From JACVRX01 sp963819885 (GTDB lineage Bacteria; Actinomycetota; Actinomycetes; Jiangellales; Jiangellaceae): a DNA stretch of 64,000 nt. Both the position numbers and the translations under genes were made by a program. The DNA lies in the NCBI GenBank assembly GCA_963819885.1, contig CAWFXV010000002.1:1-64000 (forward strand). The letters are read 5' to 3'. This document shows positions 1-9,591 of this stretch, in pieces. Each line of letters opens with the position of its first letter. Position 1 is the first letter of the stretch. The notes beneath the pieces were generated by a model. It did no database searches. It was not told where the DNA came from and worked only from the letters and a program-made list of their open reading frames with translations.

Positions 1-3000
1 CTGGAGCCCGACCGCCACGGTTCGCCTCAGCTGCTTGTCACAGATGGCCCGGGCTACCGACTGGCCATACCTGAAGACGCGGTTGACGCTCGACGGTTCG
101 CTCGGCTCGTCGACCTGGGGTGCCGCGCCTACCGCGAGGACAGGGCAGACGCCGCGGCTGTGACGCTACGCGAAGCTCTCGCGCTGTGGCGTGGTCCGGC
201 TTACGCAGGGTTCGAGGACACCCGGTTCGGCGGCAGCGAGTCACGCCGTTTGGAGGAACTGCGGCTCGTCGCGCTCGAGGATCGGATCGCCGCCGACCTT
301 GATCTGGGCCGGGCCCGCGAAAGCATCCCTGAGCTCGAGGCACTGGTACACGAGCACCCGTTGAGGGAGCGCCTGTGGCACCTTCTCGTCTTGGCCCTGT
401 ATCGCTCGGAGCGGCAGGCTGATGCGCTGGCGGCCTATGGCCGGGCCCGGGAAACCCTGATCGAGGAACTCGGTGTGGAACCCGGCCGAGAGCTGCGCGA
501 GTTGCATGCGCAGGTGCTGGCCCAAGACGTGGCGCTACTCACTCCTGTCCCGGCACTCGCCGTGCCTGCTGCCCTCCTCCCATCGCCTGGGCCGTTCGTG
601 GGCCGAGACCGCGAACTCGCTGTTTTGCGCGACGCGTGGGCGCGCGCCGGCAGGGGCAACCCGTCACGTGCTTCTTCGCGGCCCCGTTGGCTCTGGTGCC
701 ACTCGACTGGCCGGCGAGCTCGCGGTCGAGGTCGCCGAAAGCGGCTGCCGGGTCGAATACAACGCCGACGGCACCTTGCCGTCCGTCACTTCCGAAGTCG
801 CGACCTTGACCGTTGTTGCCGGCCAGGTTGCGCTGCCGAACCGGCGCGGCCTGCCGTCCGGTCCGCGCCTGACCGTTGTCCTCGGCGGGCCGACCACTGT
901 TGCCCCTGAGTGGGTCGAGGTGCTCGACCTGCCTGCGCTTGCGCCGGAGGCCGTTCGGACGATTCTGGGGATCTATCTGGACGAGCCGGCTGTCGACGAG
1001 GCATTGCCAGCAGTGCTGCGTGAATCCGGAGGCATACCGGGGCGTGTCCATGACGCCGCCCTCAGTCACGCTCGGCGGCGCGTGGCTCAGCGAGTCGGTG
1101 AGGCGGCAGCGCGAACAGGGGAAATACAGCGCGCGCTGGGCGTCGCACGAGACGAGCTACGGGAAGGCGTCAGCGAGTTCCACGACGTCAATCAGCATCA
1201 GTCGTTTTCGGCAGCGGACACCTGCCCCTGGAAGGGACTCGCTGCGTACGGCGTCGCTGACGAGCCGTGGTTCGCTGGCCGTGAGCGGCAAGTAGCTGAG
1301 TTGCTCGCCCGGGTCGCGACGGCGCAGCTGCTGGCTGTCGTCGGCGCCTCCGGCAGTGGCAAGTCCTCTCTGGTGTTCGCTGGCCTGGTTGCCTCGCTCG
1401 AAGCAGGTGCGCTTCCGGGAAGCGAAGGATGGGTTCAGCTCGCCATGCGTCCCGGGCCACACCCGATGCGTGAGCTGGCCCGGGTCGGCCTGCGGGGCGC
1501 CGACCCGAACCGCGATCGGGTCGCCGATCTGCTCGGACGCCTCGTGTACGGCGACAGCTCGACAGCGCGAGTCGTCTTGGTCGTCGACCAGCTGGAGGAG
1601 GCGTGGACGGCCTGTGCCGACCCTGGGGAGCGGGCGGCCTTCCTCGACACCATCGTCGAGATCGGGAAGTCCGACCCGCGTTGCACGCTCGTTCTCGTGG
1701 TACGTGCTGACTACCTAGGTGAACTCGCCGACCATCCCACGCTCGCTCACGCCCTGGGCGACGTGACCGTCCTCGTCGGGGCGCCAACCGAGGCAGAGGC
1801 ACGGCGATCCGTCGAACTCCCCGCTCAGCGCGCAGGCCTGGACCTCGACGTCGGACTCGCCGATGCCCTGGTGACAGACGTTAGCGATGAGCCCGGGTCG
1901 TTGCCCCTGCTGTCCACGGCCCTGACCGAGCTCTGGCAACAACGTGACGGCAACCGCCTCACGCTGGCCGCATACGTCGCGGCCGGCGGGATCCGTGGCG
2001 CTGTCGCACGGATGGCGGAGCGCGCATATGGGGCACTCGACGCCGAACTTCAGGCTGCGACACCGATCTTGATGCGTCGGCTGGCCGGCCCTGGCGATGG
2101 TGATGCAACGACGCGGCGCCGAGTGCCTCTCGCCGAGCTTGGCGCCCTTCCTGATCGGCGCGTGCGCGCGGTCGTCGATCCACTCGCGGAGGCCAGGCTG
2201 CTCAGCGTCAGCGCGGACCACGTCGAGGTCGCGCATGAGGCGTTGTTCCGTGAGTGGCCCAGGCTGCGGGCCTGGCTGGAGGAGGATGCCGCCAGCCGGT
2301 CGGTGCAGCGCCGACTGGCCGCCGCCGCCGCTGAATGGGACGCCGGTGGGCGGGAGACGAGCGAGCTGTGGCGCGGCACCCGGCTGGCCGCCGGAACCGA
2401 CTTCGCGGCCAGCCACCCGGACGAAGTCACCGACATCGAGGCGGCATTTCTTGACGCTGGGCAAGCCCAGCACGACGCCGAGCGACGGGCGGCCGAGGAG
2501 CGTGCCATCGCCGCGGCAAGGCAGAACCGCCGGCTGCGCTGGCTACTCGGCGGCTTGGGCCTGGTGCTGGTGGTGGCGCTGATCGCGGGGGCCCTTGCCA
2601 TCTGGTCGAACTCCCGGGCCGAGCAGGAAGCCCGGGTCGCCACTGTGCGGGAGCTCGCGGCGGCGTCAGTGGCGAACCTGGACGCAGACCCCGAACGGAG
2701 CATTCTGCTTGCCCTAGAAGCCGTCGACCGAACGCGATCAGTCGATGGCTCGGTCCTGCCGGAAGCCGAGGAGGCACTACACCACGCCGTGGTGGCTTCG
2801 CGGATCGAACTGAGCGTGCCGGGCGTCGGGGGGGCGTTGGACTGGAGCTCAGACGGGACCTCGTTCGTCACAGAAGGACCTGAGGAAACCGGTGTAGTCG
2901 ACATCCGGGACGCAGAGACCGGAGAGTCGGTCCGTGCGTTTCGCGGACACGACTCAGATGTGAACGATGTGGCGTTCACACTTGACGGGTCGATGCTTGC

Positions 3001-4690
3001 AACAACCGGCGACGACGGAGCCGCAGCACTCTGGGATCCCGCCACGGGCAAGGAGCTGAGGCGGCTCACCGGGCATCAAGGCGATTCGGGCGCGGTGTGG
3101 GGACCGTCGTTCAGTCCCGATGGGTCCCTGCTGGCGGCGGCCTGGCTCGACGAGGGCGTGGTCAGGGTTTCGAACCTCGCCGATAGGACCATGCGTGAGA
3201 TCCCTATCGGCGGATCTCCGATTGCAACGTCGTTCAGTCCGGATGGACAGCTGCTGGCGATCGCAGGAATAAGGTCATCTGACGCCGTCGTGGTGGACGC
3301 GGGCTCGGGCGAGAGCGTCTTCATCCTGCGGCACCCCAATGCGTGGCTCGCGGATGTGCAGTGGAGTCCGGACGGACGATGGATCGCCACGTCCAGCAAC
3401 GACTTCGCGGCTCGGATCTGGGACGCGCAGACCGGAAACCTGCGGTTCACGCTGTCCGGTCACGCCGGGACTGTCTACGCGCTTGATTGGAGCCCTGATT
3501 CGGCGCGCCTGGTCACCGGGAGTGCGGATGGCACCGCCAAGGTATGGGCAATCGCCGACAGCGGGACCGAGGAGCTGCTCTCGCTTTCAGCCCAGGACAT
3601 GCGCGGCGGCATCAACGGGGTTGCCTTCTCGGCCGACGGTCAGCAAGTGATGACCGGAGACCAGGCGATCACCGCGGTGAAGGTCTGGGACGTCAGTGTC
3701 AGCGGAGACGCGGAGTGGGCCAACCTTTCCGGCAACCCGGTCAGTTGGACCGGCGTTGCGTTCAGCGGCGACGGTCGCCGCCTGGTCGCGAGCAGCGGCG
3801 GTGGCTCGGTGACCGTATGGGATCCCCAGACGTGGACGGCTCTTCGCACGATCAACTCGCACGGCCCTCCGGACGACCCTCGCGGCACCGATGTCAACGT
3901 CATCGACATGACCAGTGACGGAAGCCTGATCGCCACCGGTGGCGGCGAGACGGTGAAGGTGTGGAACGCGGAGACCGGAGAGATGGTGTTCACCGTCCGC
4001 CACGATGGCGGAGTTCGCGAGGTTGCCTGGAGTGCGGACGGCACACTCCTCGCCTCGGCCACGGACTACGGGGACGTTGCAACGATCGTCGACCGCTCGG
4101 GCGAGGAGGTCGCCACACTGCGCGAAGAGCCCGGATTCTTCTTCGCAGAATTGGCATTCAGTCCGGATGGCCGCCTGCTCGCCTCTGGGGCCGATCAGGT
4201 TCGAATCTGGGACTGGGAACGCCGCGAGGTGGTCCGGACCATCGCCACGGCGGCGGTTGACCTGGCCTTCGATCAGACCGGCGCTCGGCTTGTCACCGGC
4301 GATCCCTACGACGGATCCGGGAGCGTGTGGGACGTCGAGACCGGGAACGAGCTGGCGACCCTCGCGGGGCACGAAGGACCCATGTGGGATGTCGCATTCA
4401 GCGCTGACGGCTCCCTGATCGCGACCGCTGGAACCGACGGGACCGTGCGGCTATGGAACGCGGAATCAGGAGTGCAGACCCTACTGCTTCGTGGCCACCA
4501 GGGCACGGTCAGGTGGGTGGAATTGAGCCCGGACGGCTCCAAACTCGCCTCTGCAGGCGCTGGGCCTGTGCGCATCTGGGCGCTCGACCTCGACGACCTC
4601 ATCGAGATCGCGCACAGGAACGTGCAGCGTGTTCTGAGCGACGCGGAGTGCCGTCAATACCTGCACTCTCAGCGATGCCCTCAGAACTGA
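1..4690 (+). CDS. BTAD / nSTAND1 NTPase / WD40 regulator (5'-partial, one frameshift)
   Basis: Giant AfsR/SARP-type regulator cut by the window edge. Frame 1 opens in the last strand of the winged-helix domain (LLVTDGPGYRLA) and runs through a helical BTAD domain (about nt 85-535) to FVGRDRELAVLRDAWARA. The protein continues in the +1 frame from about nt 640-660, so one extra base is present there. A first NTPase-like segment follows with P-loop GPVGSGATRL, lacking the Walker lysine. Then comes an intact nSTAND1 NTPase (lead-in CPWKGLAAYG; P-loop GASGSGKSS near nt 1345; Walker B VVLVVDQLEEAW near nt 1570), one predicted membrane span (about nt 2530-2600) and WD40 blades from about nt 2810 to a C-terminus carrying ECRQYL. 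STAND proteins are nucleotide-dependent switches whose propeller senses a ligand; the N-terminus should bind DNA. The three genes downstream carry SARP-like repeats and are the likely targets (inference). The stop is TGA at 4688. Confidence 0.85.
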
Positions 4691-4730
4691 CACAGCGACT
4701 GCGGCCACACCCGACCGGACCGCACCAACC

Positions 4731-4773
4731 GCGACCGGATCGCGACCAAGGCGCGACCGTAGGCGTGCATCGT
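4731..4773 (+). promoter_or_regulatory. SARP-type direct repeats and promoter, box A
   Basis: Three heptamers GCGACCG, GCGACCA and GCGACCG start at 4731, 4742 and 4753, exactly 11 bp apart with 4-bp spacers. Eight bases after the last one lies CATCGT (4768-4773), a plausible -10 element. This geometry is the one described for SARP regulators (heptamers every 11 bp, last repeat 8 bp from the -10). The box sits between the BTAD regulator and the TolB-like gene. Confidence 0.65.
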
Positions 4774-4803
4774 CGGGCTTCCATCTATTTGGAGGTGGCA
4801 ATC

Positions 4804-5787
4804 ATGTATCTCCGGAAGTTCGGCCTTCTGGTGTTCGTCTCGTTAGGGGGACTTGCGTGCGGCATGTTGCCCGCATTAGGGGCGGAGTTCTCGGGCGGGA
4901 ACGGCAGGATCGCGTTCGTCAGCGATCGTGATGGTGGCGACAATGACATCTGGACGATGCGCCCGAACGGCAGCCAGCAGATCAACCTGACGGCGGACTC
5001 CGATGCTGCCGACAACACCCCGAGCTGGCGTCCGGACGGGCGAAAGATCGCGTTCATGAGCGACCGGGTTACTGCCGCCAGCCCGGAGGCGGATTTCGAG
5101 ATCTTTGTCATGAACGCCGACGGTTCGGTGCTGCGACAGGTCACCTCCAACGCGGTAGACGACGAGTTCCCTTCCTGGTCACCCGACGGCCGGAAGATCG
5201 TCTTCCAGAGGGACTTCGACCCGGTCCGCGGACAGGTCGACTATGACCTCTTCACGATGAGGGCCGACGGCACCGGTGAGCGCAACCTCACGAACTCGCC
5301 CGGCATCCAGGAAACCGATGCCGACTGGTCACCCGATGGACGGCGGATCGCCTTCGTGAGCGACCGTGACGGAGACGGGGAGATCTACACGATGGCGCCG
5401 GATGGCTCGCGAGTGCGCCAGCTCACCTCCAACGACGGACCGTTCGACAGCGCCCCGAGCTGGTCACCGGACGGCGGCATGATCGCCTTCGACACCGACC
5501 GGGACGGTTCCGAGGAGACCCCATTCCAGGTCGAGATCTACACAATGCGCGCGAGCGGCGCGGACCAGACCAGGCTGACCTTCGACGATCTCACCGATAT
5601 CTTTCCCGCCTGGTCTCCGGACGGCAGGAAGATCGCGTTTACCAGCTTCCGACTAGCCACCGACGAGAACCCCAACGTCGAGATCTACACAATGGGTGCG
5701 GACGGCAGCAACCAGGTCAACCAGACGCGCAACCCGGCAGTCGACCTCGACCCCGACTGGCAGGCGGTCCAGGACGGTCACCATTGA
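4804..5787 (+). CDS. Secreted TolB-like beta-propeller protein
   Basis: The 327-residue protein begins with a clear signal peptide (MYLRKFGLLVFVSLGGLACG, possibly lipoprotein-like because of the Cys). The rest is six or seven repeats of the PD40/TolB type, each with the pattern PSWSPDGRKIAF followed by EIYTMxADG, as in TolB and DPP-type propellers. The ATG at 4804 has GGAGG (4791-4795) nine bases upstream; the open frame extends further 5' but only through the promoter region. No enzymatic domain is attached, so a binding or sensing role outside the membrane is likely. It lies 113 bp after the regulator, behind box A, and is probably controlled by it (inference). Confidence 0.85.
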   Translation: MYLRKFGLLVFVSLGGLACGMLPALGAEFSGGNGRIAFVSDRDGGDNDIWTMRPNGSQQINLTADSDAADNTPSWRPDGRKIAFMSDRVTAASPEADFEIFVMNADGSVLRQVTSNAVDDEFPSWSPDGRKIVFQRDFDPVRGQVDYDLFTMRADGTGERNLTNSPGIQETDADWSPDGRRIAFVSDRDGDGEIYTMAPDGSRVRQLTSNDGPFDSAPSWSPDGGMIAFDTDRDGSEETPFQVEIYTMRASGADQTRLTFDDLTDIFPAWSPDGRKIAFTSFRLATDENPNVEIYTMGADGSNQVNQTRNPAVDLDPDWQAVQDGHH

Positions 5788-5818
5788 CGGGCCCGAAGTG
5801 GGTGCTCCTCAGGTTGCT

Positions 5819-5872
5819 GTGACCGGGACGCGACCGTGATGCGACCAGGATGCGACCGCTGTCAAGCAGTGT
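5819..5872 (+). promoter_or_regulatory. SARP-type direct repeats and promoter, box B
   Basis: Four heptamers, GTGACCG (5819), GCGACCG (5830), GCGACCA (5841) and GCGACCG (5852), are spaced at exactly 11 bp. Eight bases after the last is CAGTGT (5867-5872), a weak -10 candidate. It is the most regular of the three arrays and lies about 80 bp upstream of the haloperoxidase-like start codon. Confidence 0.65.
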
Positions 5873-5948
5873 GGACACATCGGTTCGTATCCGAGTCGGA
5901 GTGCACTGCCGTCTTCGACCGGTGATCCTTCGAGCGCTGGAGTCCGAA

Positions 5949-7302
5949 ATGCGCGTAGTTCCTCAGATTGCTGCCTCGGCATCCACCGGTCCTGGGCATT
6001 TTGGAATTCGCCGATGGCTTGCCATGGTTGCGGCGGCCGTCGTGCTGACGTCGCTGGTGGTCACGGCGCCGGCGACCGCTACCGGCGGGGGCGAGGCTAC
6101 GACGCACCCAGCGGGCAATCCGGCGGTGATCGCGGAGTGGAACGAGATCGCGCAAACGACGCTCCTGGCTAATGCGGGCACGTCGGTGCTTGAGGACTTC
6201 CTCTATATGGGGTTCATGCATGCGGCTGTTTACAACGCCGTGGTCGGCATCGAGGGTCGTTACGAGCCGTATCAATTTCCGCGCTCATGCGCCGCATGGG
6301 GCTTCCTCGCAGGCGGCGGCGGTGGCTGCCGCTCACAGGATTCTGGTGACCTACTCGCCGGCTACGCAGCATGCCGACCTCGATGCCTTCTACGCAGCAT
6401 CGCTGGCGGAAATCCCCGACGGCCAGGCCAAGACTCGCGGCGTCGCATTCGGCGAGCTGGCCGCCGACACTCTGATCGCGCAGCGGGTGGATGACGGACG
6501 CAACGACCCATCGATTCAGTTCACGCAACCAGAAGCGCCTGGTGTTTGGCGGCCTACGCCGCCGGGGTTTGCGCCGTTTACCGTCCCGTGGATGGGATTC
6601 GTGACTCCGTTGCTCGTCCGTAGTGGCGCGCAGTTCGGCGAAATCGGACCACCCCCGGCGCTGACTTCGGCGTGGTACACGAGGGACTTCAACGAGGTGA
6701 AGGCACTGGGTTCGGAGAACTCGACGCAACGCACGACCGAGCAGACAGACATAGCGCTCTTCTACTCTGGCAACCCATTGATCCAGTTCAACACGGCGCT
6801 GCGGGACCAGGTGACCGTTCGGCAGCTGGACATCGTCGACGCCGCCCGAATGTTCGCCGCGGTCGACATGAGCCTGGCCGATGGAGTCATCTCGATCTGG
6901 TACTCCAAGTACGTCTACGGGTTCTGGCGGCCGATCACGGCGATTCAGCTGGCCGACACCGATGGCAACCCGGCGACGACCGCCGACCCGGCTTGGGTGG
7001 CATTTCGCCCGACCCCTCCCTATCCGGATTATGTGAGCGGATACTCCGGCGGTATCGGCGCATTCACCCGCGCGCTCCAAGAGACCTTCGACACCCGGCA
7101 CTTGCAGCTGACCTTCATCTCCACCGCGGTTCCCGGTGCCACCCGCTTCTACGACTCCGGAAGGCAGGCGCGCCAAGACGTGGTCGACGCCAGAGTGTGG
7201 TTGGGATTCCACTACCGATTCGCCGACACCGCCGGAGCTCGAATGGGCCAACAGGTCGCGGAATGGGCACTCGACCACTACTTCCGCCCGGTGCACCACT
7301 AA
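5949..7302 (+). CDS. Secreted vanadium-dependent haloperoxidase-like (PAP2 fold) protein, one frameshift
   Basis: About 450 residues once one base is removed near 6279-6280, where CAATTTCCGCGC should read CAATTTCGCGC. ATG 5949 has CTGGAG seven bases upstream and opens a long N-region plus a hydrophobic signal segment (WLAMVAAAVVLTSLVVTAPA). The family core is visible: SKYVYGFWRPITAI supplies the Lys and Arg of the oxyanion pocket and ARVWLGFHYRF the distal Arg and the vanadate-ligand His. The usual PSGHS motif instead reads VSGYS, so the acid-base His is Tyr. Haloperoxidase activity is therefore doubtful; a phosphatase-like or binding role is possible. It follows box B, and an Rrf2 remnant lies just after it on the other strand. 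Confidence 0.75.
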
Positions 7303-7309
7303 CGCTGAT

Positions 7310-7525
7310 CGGGGAATCGACCCCGTGCCTCGCACGGACTCCCAGCACGCCGCATGGCGGTTGACCAGGCGGCGTGGACGGCGTAGGTGCCCTCCCAGTG
7401 GCACGGTCCACTGCGGAGGATGCACCGATCCAGCGTGAAGGGACCTTCGGCCACCTCGACGACTAGCCAGCAACGAGATCGTCGCGGGTGCGAGTTGCCA
7501 GCGGGTACGCGCCCTGACCATCTCG
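7310..7525 (-). pseudogene. Rrf2-family regulator remnant, copy 1
   Basis: On the minus strand, pieces in different frames spell the C-terminal half of an Rrf2/NsrR-type regulator: ATISLL, then VVEVAEGPFTLDRCILRSG, then CHWEGTYAVHAAW. There is no N-terminal helix-turn-helix and at least two frame breaks. The DNA aligns along about 200 bp with the second remnant at 8.7-8.9 kb. It is not expected to make a protein. Confidence 0.6.
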
Positions 7526-7625
7526 CTGTCGGTTGGCTACCGCTGGTCAAGTTGACCGACCTAACGATTGTCGACCGTGACGCCCCACGAACGGAGCTGG
7601 AGAAGACGCGGGCCCGCGATGCTGT

Positions 7626-7657
7626 GACCGAGCGCGATCAGTCGATGGCTCGGGCCT
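7626..7657 (+). repeat. 32-bp segment shared with the regulator gene (2726-2757)
   Basis: Thirty of 32 bases match positions 2726-2757 inside the nSTAND/WD40 gene, including a 21-base identical core (CGCGATCAGTCG onward). The stretch 7303-8010 otherwise holds only the Rrf2 remnant and box C. No intact gene is recognised, and the shared segment probably marks a decayed fragment of a paralogous regulator. Confidence 0.5.
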
Positions 7658-7884
7658 CTTCGGCGCCCATCAAGGAGATCATCGAGGCCCGCGGCATCTC
7701 CCACCACGGAATGTCGATTGTCGGCCACGCTGGGTGGGTCGCGCCGAGGCGAGCACCGATGAACCGGGTCGTGGGTGATGGCCTTGACCCGGACCGACGT
7801 CAAGCTCACTGGTCCGCGCGGATGAAACGAATCGACGCTGACGGCCGATCGAATCCAGAAGTGATCCAGAACTGATGTAGCGGC

Positions 7885-7961
7885 GCGACCCGAGTTTGAC
7901 TGATCAGCCTCCAAACCGCGACCGGCCAGCGACCCCAGCGTGCGACCACAGGCTGCATCGT
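7885..7961 (+). promoter_or_regulatory. SARP-type direct repeats and promoter, box C
   Basis: GCGACCG (7918) and GCGACCC (7929) are 11 bp apart, and GCGACCA follows at 7942, 13 bp on. A further GCGACCC at 7885 is in phase (33 bp upstream). The 3' part, GCGACCACAGGCTGCATCGTC, matches box A apart from the three bases after GACC and one base of spacing, so boxes A and C look homologous. CATCGT at 7956-7961 is the -10 candidate. Confidence 0.55.
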
Positions 7962-8010
7962 CTGGTCATGCCGTTCCGGTAAGCCGGAGCCGGAAGTCCT
8001 GGAGGTTTCG

Positions 8011-8594
8011 ATGATCCCCACCGATCGTGTTGCTCTTGATCAAAACGGGACAGGTCAAGTAGTCGCGCCCAAGACCCGGTCCGCGGCGGGCGTGGCCCCG
8101 GAGGCGAAGGGTGGACGGAATCCGACACCGAAGGCGCCGGGCGATGTCGGCGTCGACGCAGGCAACGGGCTGATCGAGCGCGTCCGGGCCAAACGGGTCA
8201 AGGTCGAACGTACCTGCGGGCCATCGGCGCGCGGCGCCGCCGGCTGGTCAACGTGACGATCATCGCCGGCGCGATCGCAACGGTGTTGACTGCTGCACCT
8301 GCGTTGGGCGGCAAACCGCTGGCTGACTGGCTCACCGAGACGTTCGCGCTGACGTCGCCGTCCTGGCGGATCCTGTGCGCATTCGCCGCCGTCTGCTCAC
8401 TGGCCGCAGCCGTTGCCACCCAGCTGCACACGTCGAGAAACTACGAGGAGCACATCGCCCGAGCTCAGACGATCAGGGCCACCCTCGAGGTACTCGAGGT
8501 GGCGATCGCTGCTGACCATCTCAGCCAACACGAGGCCACAAGTCAGTACCTGAAGTGCATCGAGAACGCATCGTTCATCGACACGGCGCGGTAG
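8011..8594 (+). CDS. Two-transmembrane hypothetical protein, one frameshift
   Basis: About 194 residues if one missing base is restored near 8209: frame 1 reads RAKRVKVER and frame 0 continues YLRAIGARRRRLVNVTIIAG. ATG 8011 follows GGAGG with six intervening bases. The N-terminus is polar and Pro/Gly/Lys-rich. It is followed by a basic helix, TM1 (about nt 8250-8310, ending APALGG), a short loop with PLADWLTETF, TM2 (about nt 8365-8425) and a soluble helical tail ending at 8594. The two-TM-plus-helix layout resembles SLATT-type effector membrane proteins that accompany nucleotide-signal systems, but no diagnostic motif proves this. It is controlled by box C. Confidence 0.6.
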
Positions 8595-8619
8595 TCAGCT
8601 CTTGACGGTCAGCGAGCCC

Positions 8620-8999
8620 TCACGTGGCAGCCATGCCGCGCTGTCCGCCGGCCAACCGACCTGACTGCCCCTCGTCGTCGGCCGTGGCGAGGTCAGCGAG
8701 GGTTGCGCTCCTCAGTGACTCCCGGCAGGCCTGCATGGCGTGGCCGAGGCGGTGTGGACGGCGCACGCGTCGTCCCAGTGGCACGGTCCGCCGCGCAGGA
8801 TGCATCGGTCCAGCGTAAAGGGACCTTCGGCCGCCTCGACCACTGCCAGCAACGAGATCGTCTCCGGTGGGGTTGCCAGCCGGTACCCTCCCTGACGGCC
8901 GGCGCGTGCCTCGGCCAGACCGGCTGATACCAACAGGTTGAGCACCCGGGGGGTGTACCCGACGGGAAGTGCCATCGCCTCGGCCACCTCGCGGCTCTC
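8620..8999 (-). pseudogene. Rrf2-family regulator remnant, copy 2
   Basis: The minus strand encodes REVAEAMALPVGYTPRVLNL, then GRQGGYRLATPPETISLLAV, EAAEGPFTLDRCILRGGP and CHWDDACAVHTA. After one frame break near 8745 it continues HAMQACRESLRSATLADLA to a stop at 8620. This is an Rrf2 protein from the second half of the winged helix to the C-terminus. The first 25 or so residues (start and helix 1) are replaced by stop-containing sequence around 9000, and the FTLDRCILRGGPC region contributes the single family Cys pair. It is convergent with the two-TM gene and very similar to copy 1. Confidence 0.65.
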
Positions 9000-9140
9000 G
9001 CGCTACCATTATGACCTGTGACGGTGACAGGCCAGCGCGTGACTCTGGCTTAGCTCGGACATGAAGGCGTGTTGTGCGTCTGAGGCCGCGATTGGGCGGA
9101 GAGCATGTCGCGAGATCTGCGATGGTCCTACCGTTCGAAC

Positions 9141-9397
9141 ATGGAGTTCGCCGTCCTCGCCCGCTTCAGGTTTCCGGTGAACGCGGACCTATCGACATCG
9201 CCGAGGGTAAGGAGCGCACGCTGCTGGCACACCTGGTCGCGTCCGTCGGCCGAATCGTCACGGCCGAAGAGCTCATCGACGGTCTCTGGGGTGATGCTCC
9301 ACCGCGAACGGCCGCCAAGTCGTTGCAGACCTACGTAAAACCGGCCGGCGTCGGCTCCCGCGAACCCCGCCGCGGTTGGCAGCGCATCGGTTCTTAG
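9141..9397 (+). pseudogene. Truncated SARP/AfsR N-terminal DNA-binding domain
   Basis: ATG 9141 starts MEFAVL. After one missing base near 9163 the other frame continues PLQVSGERGP and GKERTLLAHLVASVGRIV, then AEELIDGLWGDAPPRTAAKS and LQTYV. This is the winged-helix (Trans_reg_C) domain that begins BTAD regulators. Similarity ends at about 9340 and the frame stops at 9397; there is no BTAD domain. It is the half of the protein type missing from the window-edge gene, so it is either a separate relic or a displaced 5' fragment. Confidence 0.65.
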
Positions 9398-9410
9398 CGA
9401 CTGACTCGCT

Positions 9411-9548
9411 CTAATCCCACTCGGGTTCGAGTGGCTCATGATCTTCCGACGCGGACCGCGCCAGAACGTTCAGGTACTCGAACCAGCGGTCGTCGGGGAT
9501 GTCCGGGGCGTGGATACCGAACAACTCGGCGCGCTCCTGGACGCCCAT
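9411..9548 (-). CDS. Small 45-residue acidic protein
   Basis: ATG at 9548 is preceded by GGAGGTGAG with good spacing. The 45 codons read MGVQERAELFGIHAPDIPDD, then RWFEYLNVLARSASEDHE and PLEPEWD before TAG. Composition is protein-like, with an aromatic core (WFEYLNVL) and acidic tail. The gene is below usual ORF cut-offs. Upstream on its strand lie a perfect 6-4-6 palindrome and a large hairpin. I do not recognise a family. Confidence 0.55.
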   Translation of the reverse strand: MGVQERAELFGIHAPDIPDDRWFEYLNVLARSASEDHEPLEPEWD

Positions 9549-9591
9549 CCGACTCACCTCCTACCTCTATTGGAGGTGCGCGGCCACCCGT

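Noticed and set aside
7387..7875. 162-codon ORF between the haloperoxidase and box C
   Set aside because: No domain, overlaps the antisense Rrf2 remnant and the shared 32-bp segment; composition not protein-like.
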